A stretch of DNA of 14,355 nucleotides, from the NCBI GenBank assembly GCA_020061125.1, contig JAGUYV010000399.1, positions 1 through 14,355 on the forward strand, written 5' to 3'. The notes below the pieces were generated by a model, which was not told the DNA's origin, made no database searches, and worked only from the letters and a program-made list of their open reading frames with translations. The DNA is from a bacterium (GTDB taxonomy: Bacteria > UBP15 > UBA6099 > DSWB01). The position numbers and the translations under genes are program-made. This document shows positions 1 to 5,677 of the stretch, piece after piece (positions within the stretch are counted from its first letter, which is position 1; each line of letters starts with the position of its first letter).

Positions 1-149
1 ATGGCCGTGGACGCGGGGCCGCCGCCCTGTTTCACGAACGAGCGCGCGTGCATCTTCTCGTCCGCATGCGGGTAATGATCCAGCAGGCAGATATAATCCG
101 CGGGGCTTATGCCCAATCCGATGCAGTCATATACGGGAGTGGCGCTCAT
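1..149 (-). CDS. PfkB-family sugar/nucleoside kinase, N-terminus (partial)
   Basis: This is the first 49 codons of a gene that runs off the left edge on the minus strand, starting from the ATG at 149-147. The translation begins MSATPVYDCIGLGISPADYI and goes on to HYPHADEKMHARSF and KQGGGPASTA. A short beta strand leading to a glycine, then a (D/H)xxPxxDEK segment and a GGGPAxxA motif is the classic opening of PfkB/ribokinase-family kinases, in which the GG motif lies beside the bound sugar. The ATP site and catalytic Asp would lie outside the window, so the substrate cannot be told. No good Shine-Dalgarno precedes the ATG: the leader is occupied by a heptanucleotide tandem repeat. Family assignment is fairly secure for such a short fragment; specificity is unknown. 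Confidence 0.72.
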   Translation of the reverse strand, partial: MSATPVYDCIGLGISPADYICLLDHYPHADEKMHARSFVKQGGGPASTA

Positions 150-157
150 GGCTTGTC

Positions 158-185
158 AGGGTGCAGGGTGCAGGGGGAAGGGTGC
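158..185. repeat. 7-bp tandem repeat, four units, in the kinase leader
   Basis: Four head-to-tail heptads are read on the plus strand: AGGGTGC, AGGGTGC, AGGGGGA, AGGGTGC. Three are identical and one is degenerate. The array ends nine bases before the start codon of the minus-strand PfkB-like kinase, so it takes up the place where a ribosome binding site would be expected. A change in unit number would shift promoter-to-start spacing, but there is no evidence here that the number varies. Confidence 0.75.
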
Positions 186-251
186 GAAAAACATGACTCT
201 TCCGGCACAATGGTTCTCGAATGTTCCTAATCCTCGAACCCACCGATGTTT

Positions 252-275
252 TGAATCCCTGGAACCCTGAATCCC
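252..275. repeat. 8-bp degenerate tandem repeat, three units
   Basis: Three adjacent octads read TGAATCCC, TGGAACCC and TGAATCCC on the plus strand; looser relatives (CGAACCC, CTAATCC) lie just to the left at about 226-241. It belongs to the repeat-rich non-coding stretch between the kinase and the condensing enzyme. Function unknown. Confidence 0.6.
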
Positions 276-312
276 CGGTATTAATCGCGGCCGCAGGCCG
301 CGTTCTCCGTGC

Positions 313-340
313 CCTCTGTGGTTATCCTTGCCTTTGTTTT
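313..340. repeat. 28-bp direct repeat, copy 1
   Basis: This 28-base stretch beginning CCTCTGTGGTTATCC and ending in TTGTTTT is repeated exactly at 438-465. The two copies are separated by 97 bases that contain a GC-rich hairpin. The CTCTGTGGTTATCC wording resembles short dispersed sequences I have seen between genes in environmental bacterial genomes; that resemblance is from memory and was not searched. Confidence 0.85.
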
Positions 341-370
341 ATTGTTCGCGCGGCTGTCGCGTCCCGCGGC

Positions 371-392
371 GGCGGCGTTCGGCGACGCCGCC
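371..392. repeat. GC-rich hairpin between the 28-bp repeats
   Basis: GGCGGCGT (371-378) pairs perfectly with ACGCCGCC (385-392) around a six-base loop. It lies about 80 bases beyond the stop codon of the minus-strand condensing enzyme, so it could help end that transcript or protect its 3' end. No T-tract follows on either strand, so it is not a standard intrinsic terminator. Confidence 0.5.
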
Positions 393-437
393 CTACATGC
401 TTTGAAATCCACAAAAAAATGAGTTTTGCGTCTGCGG

Positions 438-465
438 CCTCTGTGGTTATCCTTGCCTTTGTTTT
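438..465. repeat. 28-bp direct repeat, copy 2
   Basis: This is an exact second copy of the 28-base sequence at 313-340. It ends three bases before the stop codon of the minus-strand condensing enzyme at 469-471, so the repeat abuts the 3' end of that gene. The whole 150-468 interval appears to be repeat-derived non-coding DNA; apart from the features listed here nothing gene-like is visible in it. Confidence 0.85.
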
Positions 466-468
466 CCT

Positions 469-1866
469 TCAGGCTTCGACCTCGCCGCGTTTCACGGCTT
501 CTTCGAATTGCTGGGGAAGGTGGAGCTTGATTTGCTCGATCATTTCCTCGTCGCTGATGGAGGTGATGCGGCCCTGCTTTTCGTACTGGTCCACGACCCA
601 GCGGCCGATTTTGGCCATCTTGATTTTGCTCAAGCGCGCGTCTCCGGAGAGACCCAGGAAGTTGTTGACCCACATGGCCACGCCGTCTATGCCGCTCTTG
701 TCGGTGATGTTGACCGCGGGCGGGCGTTTGAGGAGTTTGGCGGTATTAAAAATATTGTAGATGCGCTCGTCGCTGTTGAGGCCGTCGGCGTGGATGCCCG
801 CGCTGGTGGCGTTGAACTTGCGTCCCAGGAACGGCTGGTTGCTGGGGATGCGCATGCCGCACTCGCGGCGCAGGTAGCGCGAGATGTCGAAAAGCGCGGT
901 GGTGTCAATGCCGCACATATCGCCCTTGATGCCGATGTATTCCATGACGGCGCCTTCGAGGGGCGGATTGCCGGTGCGCTCACCGAATCCGGCCAGGGTG
1001 GTGTTCACGGCGTCGCATCCGTAAAGCCAGCAGGTGGCGCCGTTGATGTGCGCCTTGTGGAAATCGTTGTGCCCGTGCCATTCCAGCCGGTCGCCGGGGA
1101 TGCCGCCCTCGGAAATGATGGTGTGAACCAGCTTGGGCACGCTGCGGGGCAGGGCCGCGCCGGGGTAGGTGACGCCGAACCCCATGGTGTCGCACAGGCG
1201 CACCTTGGGTTTGAGATCCTCGGGAACCTGTGCGGAGATGTCCGCGAGTTTCTGCACAAACGGAAGCACGAAGCCGGGGATGTCCGCGCGGGTGACATCT
1301 TCGAGGTGGCACCTGGGACGCACCCCGGCCTCGATGGCCGCCTCCACCACTTCAATGTAGTCGCGGAACGCGCCGGCCCGGTCGGTTTTCAGCTTGTTGT
1401 AAATGTGGTAGTCCGAGCTTGAGGTGAGCATGCCGGTTTCCTTGAGTCCCATTTTGGCAACCAGCTTGAAATCGCCCTTGACCGCGCGGATCCAGCCGGT
1501 GATCTCGGGGAAGGGCAGATCCAGCTCGCGGCACTTTTCCACGGCCTCGCGGTCCTTGGTGTTGTAGAGGAAAAACTCGCTCTGGCGGATCACGCCGTTG
1601 GGTCCGCCCAGGCGCGCCATGAGTTTGAACAGGGTCACGCACTGCTCCACTGTGTAGGGCGGCCGGGCCTGCTGGCCGTCGCGGAATGTGGTGTCCGTGA
1701 TCACAATGTCCCTGCGCTTCATGTCCGCGGGGTCGAAGCGCACTTCCTGTCCGTTAATGACCTCTATAGCCGGGCCGTCAAAGGTGATTTTCGGCACCGA
1801 CTCGTAGTCGAAAATGTCCTCCATGAGATTGGGGGACGCGGGGTTGTCGAGTTCATATCTCTTCAT
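469..1866 (-). CDS. HMGL-like acyltransferase, Re-citrate synthase / isopropylmalate-homocitrate synthase family
   Basis: A 465-residue DRE-TIM metallolyase/synthase, condensing an acyl-CoA with a 2-oxoacid. Visible signatures are DTTFRDGQQ at 58-66 (the catalytic Arg62 and metal ligand Asp63), the metal-binding HGHND at 264-268, GFGERTGN at 293-300, and AGIHADG at 356-362. There is no C-terminal LeuA allosteric domain; the protein stops after the accessory helical domain, as in Re-citrate synthases of clostridia and some anaerobes. Phrases such as DGQQARPPY, GGPNGVIRQSEFF and RPRCHLEDVTRADI fit that group by memory. The product is therefore probably citrate from acetyl-CoA and oxaloacetate, but 2-isopropylmalate, homocitrate or another product is possible. 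An AGGGAG ribosome site precedes the ATG. It lies 10 bases downstream of an acyl carrier protein gene and is surely cotranscribed with it, which is unexpected for a citrate synthase. Confidence 0.85.
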   Translation of the reverse strand: MKRYELDNPASPNLMEDIFDYESVPKITFDGPAIEVINGQEVRFDPADMKRRDIVITDTTFRDGQQARPPYTVEQCVTLFKLMARLGGPNGVIRQSEFFLYNTKDREAVEKCRELDLPFPEITGWIRAVKGDFKLVAKMGLKETGMLTSSSDYHIYNKLKTDRAGAFRDYIEVVEAAIEAGVRPRCHLEDVTRADIPGFVLPFVQKLADISAQVPEDLKPKVRLCDTMGFGVTYPGAALPRSVPKLVHTIISEGGIPGDRLEWHGHNDFHKAHINGATCWLYGCDAVNTTLAGFGERTGNPPLEGAVMEYIGIKGDMCGIDTTALFDISRYLRRECGMRIPSNQPFLGRKFNATSAGIHADGLNSDERIYNIFNTAKLLKRPPAVNITDKSGIDGVAMWVNNFLGLSGDARLSKIKMAKIGRWVVDQYEKQGRITSISDEEMIEQIKLHLPQQFEEAVKRGEVEA

Positions 1867-1876
1867 GGAATGCTCC

Positions 1877-2125
1877 CTATTTCTGTTCCTCGATGCACTT
1901 TTTGATGAAATCCACGGCCGCGCCCACAGTCTTCACGGCCATGGCCTGGTCCTCGTCCAGCTCGATGCCGAACTCCTCCTCGAACGCGGCCATAAGCTCC
2001 ACGCTCTGAATGGACTCCGCGTCCAGATCCTCCACGAACGCGTGTTCCAGCTTGATGTTTTCCTCGGCGACTTCCAGAACCTCGGACACGATTTTGATAA
2101 CTCTTGCAGCGATGTCTCCGGACAT
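1877..2125 (-). CDS. Acyl carrier protein
   Basis: An 82-residue acidic helical protein. Ser38 in LDAESIQSVEL (34-44) matches the DSL/ESL-type site at which 4'-phosphopantetheine is attached, and AAFEEEFGIEL (46-56) is the usual helix III region. The ATG at 2125 is chosen because AAGGAGG stands eight bases upstream; longer in-frame starts would run through this site and the leader. ACPs normally carry fatty or polyketide acyl chains as thioesters in the cytoplasm. Here no fatty-acid genes are adjacent; instead a Re-citrate-synthase-like enzyme follows after 10 bases. That suggests a dedicated ACP rather than the housekeeping AcpP, perhaps delivering or receiving an acyl group in a pathway with that enzyme. 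The partner role is inference; the ACP identity is secure. Confidence 0.93.
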   Translation of the reverse strand: MSGDIAARVIKIVSEVLEVAEENIKLEHAFVEDLDAESIQSVELMAAFEEEFGIELDEDQAMAVKTVGAAVDFIKKCIEEQK

Positions 2126-2191
2126 GGGCCGGACCTCCTTGCGCTCGAATCCTGCGGGGTGAACATGCTGTGCGGAACTGCGGCACGAAAA

Positions 2192-2208
2192 CCGGATAGC
2201 GAATCCGG
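2192..2208. promoter_or_regulatory. Perfect palindrome in the ACP leader (operator or RNA hairpin)
   Basis: CCGGAT (2192-2197) and ATCCGG (2203-2208) are perfect inverted copies around AGCGA. The site lies between the candidate promoter at 2223-2251 and the ACP start, about 5-25 bases past the expected transcription start. It could be a repressor operator or a leader hairpin. No regulator family can be named from the sequence. Confidence 0.4.
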
Positions 2209-2222
2209 GAAAATGCAACAAG

Positions 2223-2251
2223 ATCATAATAAAAACATAACAATGCCGCAA
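2223..2251 (-). promoter_or_regulatory. Candidate sigma70 promoter for the ACP-synthase pair
   Basis: Read on the minus strand: TTGCGG (2251-2246), a 17-base spacer, then TATGAT (2228-2223). The surrounding tract is the AT-rich part of the gap between the carboxylesterase and the ACP gene. Start of transcription would be near 2216, giving a leader of about 90 bases. Confidence 0.42.
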
Positions 2252-2293
2252 GACGGGCGGCGGGTGCGGGGATAGGGCCGCGCGCGGGCGGCG

Positions 2294-3931
2294 CTATTGC
2301 GTAAAGGAATCCAGAAGCGCCGCGCTCTGGAATGCGCACTCGCGGGTCTTGAGTCCGCTTTTGACTTCAGACACGAGATCCATGTGCAGGTACTGGGGCG
2401 CGGCGCGCGTGTATGCGGGCCAGGCGGGCACGCCCTGCGCCTCGGGCCTGCCCGTGCGCGCGAACGACGACCACAGCGCCGCCATGTGCGCGCCCAGCGC
2501 CCGGTTCTCGGCCGTGCTCACGCTCATGCCCATGAATTTCCAGTTGTTGAACACGAAGAACAGTTCGGCCGAATGGAACGCGCCCAGCTCCTTGAGCATG
2601 CCCGTGTCCGAGGGCGCGCGCAGGAAATGGTACAGGTACACCTCGCCGCCGTTGTCCGCGAGAATCGAGGCGTGCTCGCGCGTGGGGCAGGTGAACGCCA
2701 GGTCCGAGAACAGGTCGTTGTACGCGTCGCGCGGGCTGGCGTATTTCGATATCGGGTAGAATTCCAGCACCTTGTCCGAATCCACATTGATGCCGAAACT
2801 CGCCTTGACCATTTTCATGTCCGACTCGAAGGTCTTCCTGAAATCCTCTTCGGTGACCACCTTTTTCTGGATGAGAAACAGGGACGCCTCGTCCTTTGTG
2901 GTGCCGAGCATGATTTTCAGGGACTTGTCGTAGTTTCCGGAAAGCAACAGATTGACCGGGGTGTCCGGGATGATGTCTCCGTCAATGACCGGGTGGAACG
3001 GGAATCCCTCGGTGAGTTCGGCGTCGGACATGAGGCCGATGGAAGGCTTGAGGGTTTTCATCATGGCCATGGCGTCCGCTGCGCGCAGGCACTGCGCGGC
3101 CTGCGCCGGGTCCGTGCAGCCCAGGCGCTGCGCGGCCTTCTCTCCGTTGGCGTTCTCCTGCATATGCGTCTTTTTGAGCACGGTTGCGGAACCGCTCTGG
3201 ATGATCGCTTTCTGGAACAGGCCTCTGGTTTTCGGGGACAGGGTAAGCAGGCTCACGGCCATGCCGCCCGCGGACTGGCCGAACACAGTGACATTGCCCG
3301 GGTCGCCGCCGAACGCGGCGATGTTTTCGTGAACCCATTGCAGGGCCGCGATCATGTCCATCATCCCGTAGTTGCCGGTTTTGCCGCCGGCGTCCGCCAG
3401 GGCCGGATGCGCCAGGAACCCGAACGGCCCCAGGCGGTAATTGATGGTCACCACGATCACATTGCCGGTGTTGGCCAGGTTGGTTCCCTCGTAAAGCTCC
3501 TGGCCGCCCGAGCCGAGCACGAACCCGCCGCCGTGAATCCACACCATGACCGGGAGCCTGTCTGCGCCCGCGGGGTGCCACACATTCAGATACAGGCAGT
3601 CCTCGCTGCCCACGGGTTCGCTGGCCGGGGCCAGGCCCATGGGAAACTGCACGCACTCGCCGCCGTACTTGCCGGCCTTGAGGGTTTCCGTCCAGGGCTG
3701 CGCGGGCTGGGGCGGAGCGAACCGCAGTTCGCCCACGGGCGGTGCGGCGTACGGGATGCCCTTGTACGCGCACACATTGGATTTCTCATTGAACCGGCCC
3801 ATGACCGGACCCTTGTCCGTGGGAATCTCCCTGCAATCGTTCACGCTGGCCATCGCGGGCGCGGCCGCGCACACAGCAAGAAGCAGAACCTTCGCCAGAA
3901 CGCACAGACAAACCTTTTTCGGTGAAAGCAT
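2294..3931 (-). CDS. Secreted type-B carboxylesterase (PnbA-like alpha/beta hydrolase)
   Basis: A 545-residue member of the carboxylesterase type B / cholinesterase-like family, hydrolysing carboxylic esters. The order is: signal peptide (basic MLSPKK, hydrophobic core to about 24, likely cleavage after Ala28 in PAMA), the EDCLYLNVW signature at 110-118, oxyanion-hole HGGG at 133-136, nucleophile Ser220 in FGQSAGG, acid Glu348 in TTKDEAS, and base His453 in AFHSAEL. All three catalytic residues are present and the length is normal. The ATG at 3931 is preferred over a TTG at 3940 because GGGGAGG sits ten bases before the ATG but directly against the TTG. Cys21 lacks a proper lipobox (Val at -1), so a lipoprotein is unlikely. 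The enzyme should be periplasmic or secreted. It appears to be transcribed alone; natural substrate unknown. Confidence 0.92.
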   Translation of the reverse strand: MLSPKKVCLCVLAKVLLLAVCAAAPAMASVNDCREIPTDKGPVMGRFNEKSNVCAYKGIPYAAPPVGELRFAPPQPAQPWTETLKAGKYGGECVQFPMGLAPASEPVGSEDCLYLNVWHPAGADRLPVMVWIHGGGFVLGSGGQELYEGTNLANTGNVIVVTINYRLGPFGFLAHPALADAGGKTGNYGMMDMIAALQWVHENIAAFGGDPGNVTVFGQSAGGMAVSLLTLSPKTRGLFQKAIIQSGSATVLKKTHMQENANGEKAAQRLGCTDPAQAAQCLRAADAMAMMKTLKPSIGLMSDAELTEGFPFHPVIDGDIIPDTPVNLLLSGNYDKSLKIMLGTTKDEASLFLIQKKVVTEEDFRKTFESDMKMVKASFGINVDSDKVLEFYPISKYASPRDAYNDLFSDLAFTCPTREHASILADNGGEVYLYHFLRAPSDTGMLKELGAFHSAELFFVFNNWKFMGMSVSTAENRALGAHMAALWSSFARTGRPEAQGVPAWPAYTRAAPQYLHMDLVSEVKSGLKTRECAFQSAALLDSFTQ

Positions 3932-3981
3932 CTTATGCAACCCTCCCCATAAATGCGCCGCAGACCGCGCGGCATGAGAAC

Positions 3982-4009
3982 ATTATCACAAAGATGCGCG
4001 CGAAATCAA
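3982..4009 (-). promoter_or_regulatory. Candidate sigma70 promoter for the carboxylesterase
   Basis: On the minus strand TTGATT (4009-4004) is followed after 16 bases by GATAAT (3987-3982) in an AT-rich tract. Transcription would start near 3976, about 45 bases before the ATG at 3931. Confidence 0.42.
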
Positions 4010-4023
4010 AAAAATCATTTTGC

Positions 4024-4053
4024 TTGTTTGGATTTTCCACAATCCGGTAAAAT
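4024..4053 (+). promoter_or_regulatory. Weak candidate promoter for the small membrane protein
   Basis: TTGTTT (4024-4029), an 18-base spacer and TAAAAT (4048-4053) lie about 80 bases before the plus-strand gene at 4137. The match is modest. With the minus-strand promoter at 3982-4009 it would make this a divergent control region. Confidence 0.28.
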
Positions 4054-4136
4054 GTCTAACAAGACAATGGACTCCGTAAACTCTTGTGGCATTGTTCACC
4101 GGAAAGCGCGCCAGGCGCGCCGGGGCATAACTGGCA

Positions 4137-4445
4137 ATGGAGGAAATCTTGACTTCAAAACGGGCGATGAAAGACATCCTGGATGTTGCACTTGCGGCCA
4201 CAGGACTGTTGCTGCTGATCCCGCTTTATCAGAGGGCGCTTATCCCGCTGCGCGGCGCAATCGGGGTCGTGCAGTTCGAGGTGCTCAAAGGCTCGCAGGA
4301 CGCGCTGAACATCTGCATAGACGCGCTGGTGTATGCGGGAGTTCCGGTGATTTATCTGCTGGCGCTGATGGTTTATCTCATTGCGCGGTGGTCGCGCAAA
4401 GTGGACAGCGCGACCGGGGCGCTGAAAGCGCCTGACCCCGATTGA
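4137..4445 (+). CDS. Small two-helix membrane protein, unknown function
   Basis: A 102-residue protein that I do not recognise. It has two likely transmembrane helices: about 15-31 (VALAATGLLLLIPLYQR region) and about 62-84 (ALVYAGVPVIYLLALMVYLI region), joined by a roughly 30-residue loop, with basic residues (Lys/Arg) just after the second helix and a short polar tail. It may be translated from the TTG at 4149 rather than the ATG at 4137: GGAGGA lies four bases before the TTG and overlaps the ATG, whereas nothing like a ribosome site precedes the ATG. That would remove only four residues. It stops six bases from the end of the convergent FmdB-like gene, with no terminator visible between them. 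No metal-binding or enzymatic motif is evident. Confidence 0.6.
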   Translation: MEEILTSKRAMKDILDVALAATGLLLLIPLYQRALIPLRGAIGVVQFEVLKGSQDALNICIDALVYAGVPVIYLLALMVYLIARWSRKVDSATGALKAPDPD

Positions 4446-4451
4446 TCGCGG

Positions 4452-4763
4452 TCAGGAATCGCAGGATGAGCACGAAGAAGACTGGCCGCACGCGGACTCC
4501 GCGGCGGGCTTGCATGAGCCGGACTCGCAGGATCCGTTTCCGTTGGCCGCTGCCTTGCAAGGCGCTGCGGGCTTGGTGCGGCTCCCGCTGCGGCTGTCCG
4601 TGCAGTAAAATCCCGAGCCTTTGAACACGATACCCACGCTGTTGAAGACCTTGTGAACCTTGCCGCGGCACTCGGGGCAGCGGCTTTTGGGCTTGTCGTG
4701 GATGCTTTGCTCCACCTCGAACTCGTGGCCGCATTTTTCACATTCGTAAGCGTAAACCGGCAT
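4452..4763 (-). CDS. FmdB-family zinc ribbon protein
   Basis: A 103-residue protein opening MPVYAYECEKCGHEFEVEQ, the hallmark of the FmdB/CxxC_CxxC_SSSS regulatory-type zinc ribbon. Cys8, Cys11, Cys29 and Cys32 form the zinc-binding knuckles, and a GSGFYCTDSR segment near 48-57 is also typical. The last 40 residues are low-complexity, rich in Ser, Cys, Ala and Gly, ending SSSCSSCDS, as in many family members. The founding protein was proposed to regulate formamidase genes, but the general function is unsettled. The ATG at 4763 is chosen because AGGAGG precedes it at suitable distance; a longer in-frame start at 4802 would run through that site. Confidence 0.88.
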   Translation of the reverse strand: MPVYAYECEKCGHEFEVEQSIHDKPKSRCPECRGKVHKVFNSVGIVFKGSGFYCTDSRSGSRTKPAAPCKAAANGNGSCESGSCKPAAESACGQSSSCSSCDS

Positions 4764-4854
4764 GATTCCCAATCCTCCTGGCCCGAAAATCCGGCTGTGC
4801 AACAGTTTCAGACAAACACGGTACCGCGGCGCGCTATGCCTGCGCGCCGATCGT

Positions 4855-4883
4855 AGTATAAGCCATTAGTGTAAAACCATCAA
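4855..4883 (-). promoter_or_regulatory. Candidate sigma70 promoter for the FmdB-like gene
   Basis: On the minus strand TTGATG (4883-4878), exactly 17 bases, then TATACT (4860-4855). This is a near-consensus arrangement. Transcription would start near 4848, giving a leader of about 85 bases. Confidence 0.5.
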
Positions 4884-5018
4884 GATATCTGAATCCCATC
4901 TCCAAACCCGGAAATTTTGCACCATAAACCCCAAAACTATGTGCGCATATATGCAAACTATGGCGCATGTCAGTAACCATGGTGTCCATGCTTTTTTCAA
5001 GGTTAAAATGCGGGGGGC

Positions 5019-5056
5019 CGGGGACGCTTTGCTTGCGGAAAACGACCCGGTCCCCG
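5019..5056. repeat. REP-like imperfect inverted repeat
   Basis: CGGGGAC (5019-5025) and GTCCCCG (5050-5056) are inverted copies flanking a 24-base loop that includes GCGGAAAACGACCCG. The GGGGAC...GTCCCCG plan followed by a short AT-rich tail is reminiscent of REP/Y1-transposase-associated elements, but no transposase gene is nearby and only one copy is seen in the window. Confidence 0.35.
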
Positions 5057-5225
5057 AATTTTTCGCTGCTTGCAAATGAACGAGCATCATGATGGCAAAC
5101 TGAAGGGGATTGCCCGCAAAAGACCCCTTCGAAGCGACCCTTTGTTTTTGATTGTTTCTCACGCATAGCCCGCATTGGGAGAATTGCGGATGGAGCCTTT
5201 GCGGCCGGTTGTGAATCCCTTGAAA

Positions 5226-5267
5226 TTGTGTTTGTGTTCATTCGTTTTCATTTGTGCCAATTCGTGA
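5226..5267. repeat. Degenerate TTCGTG/TTCATT-type short repeat
   Basis: The stretch consists of variations on one short phrase: TTGTG, TTTGTGTTCATTCG, TTTTCATTTGTGCC, AATTCGTG. It has an approximate 7-8 base periodicity. It resembles, from memory, dispersed 'TTCGTGTTCATTCGTG' sequences between genes of many environmental bacteria, as does the 28-bp repeat near 313 and 438. Confidence 0.5.
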
Positions 5268-5401
5268 TCAGGCTTTTCGTGCGCCCCGCCATGGCACTGT
5301 CGCTTGCCCATCACTTGTTACCAGGGAACACACTCCCCAGTATGAAAAAACATACACATTCCCGCTCCATATATCATTTGCAACAATTTTGCCGATTTTC
5401 A

Positions 5402-5430
5402 TTGACCGCGCTTTTCTTTGATGATATATT
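5402..5430 (+). promoter_or_regulatory. Candidate sigma70 promoter for the redox operon
   Basis: TTGACC (5402-5407), a 17-base spacer and TATATT (5425-5430), in the AT-rich part of the upstream region. It matches the consensus well. The start of transcription would be near 5437, leaving a leader of about 240 bases before the first gene at 5678. Confidence 0.48.
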
Positions 5431-5549
5431 GCAGAGGTTGAAAATGGCATTATTGCGCCATATATTAATGGAGTCAAAGGCCGCGGAGAGCGGGGGCCGG
5501 GCATCCGGCCCTTTCAAAAATATCATTCGAGAACTCCGCGCAGCCGAGG

Positions 5550-5566
5550 CCCGCAGGCGGGTTTTT
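5550..5566 (+). terminator. Weak terminator-like hairpin in the operon leader
   Basis: CCCG (5550-5553) can pair with CGGG (5558-5561) around CAGG, followed by five T residues (5562-5566). The stem is very short, so at most a weak pause or attenuator between the promoter at 5402-5430 and the first gene. Confidence 0.2.
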
Positions 5567-5677
5567 CAAGCCGCTTCCGCGGATTCAGAAGTTTCTGAAA
5601 GACAGGTGGTAGAGATTCGGGGCTGTGCGCCAGGCGCGCCTCGCCCTGAATTTGACAGAGGAGTGTGACCCCGCCAC

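Larger units (their letters stand above)
4884..5677. other. Long intergenic region without a convincing gene
   Basis: About 800 bases separate the FmdB-like promoter from the redox operon. Base composition is noticeably more AT-rich than in the flanking genes until about 5470. Short open frames occur on both strands but show no known domain, no ribosome site and no biased codon use, so I do not call them. Contents that can be named are a 10-bp palindrome GCATATATGC (4945-4954), a REP-like hairpin (5019-5056), a dispersed-type repeat (5226-5267), a promoter (5402-5430) and GC-rich leader sequence of the operon. An unrecognised small RNA is possible. Confidence 0.55.

Noticed and set aside
371-392. 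Intrinsic terminator for the condensing-enzyme gene
   Set aside because: A good stem is present but no T-run follows it on the minus strand.
508-1422. 304-codon plus-strand frame opposite the condensing enzyme
   Set aside because: The minus strand encodes an enzyme with all family motifs; the antisense frame has none.
2297-3925. Open frame of 542 codons opposite the carboxylesterase
   Set aside because: It is exactly antisense to a gene with signal peptide and full catalytic triad; its residue content (rich in Arg, His, Gly, Ala) is typical of the complement of GC-rich coding DNA.
5445-5456. Sigma54-like element TGGCATTATTGC
   Set aside because: The GG-to-GC spacing is seven bases rather than the required ten.
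4834-5504. Short minus-strand frames in the intergenic region (4834-5241, 4866-5162, 5268-5504)
   Set aside because: No ribosome site, no domain or composition typical of proteins; one spans the FmdB promoter and another covers the best promoter of the redox operon.
5228-5668. 146-codon plus-strand frame ahead of the redox operon
   Set aside because: It begins in a degenerate DNA repeat, lacks a ribosome site and has no recognisable fold; probably leader sequence.
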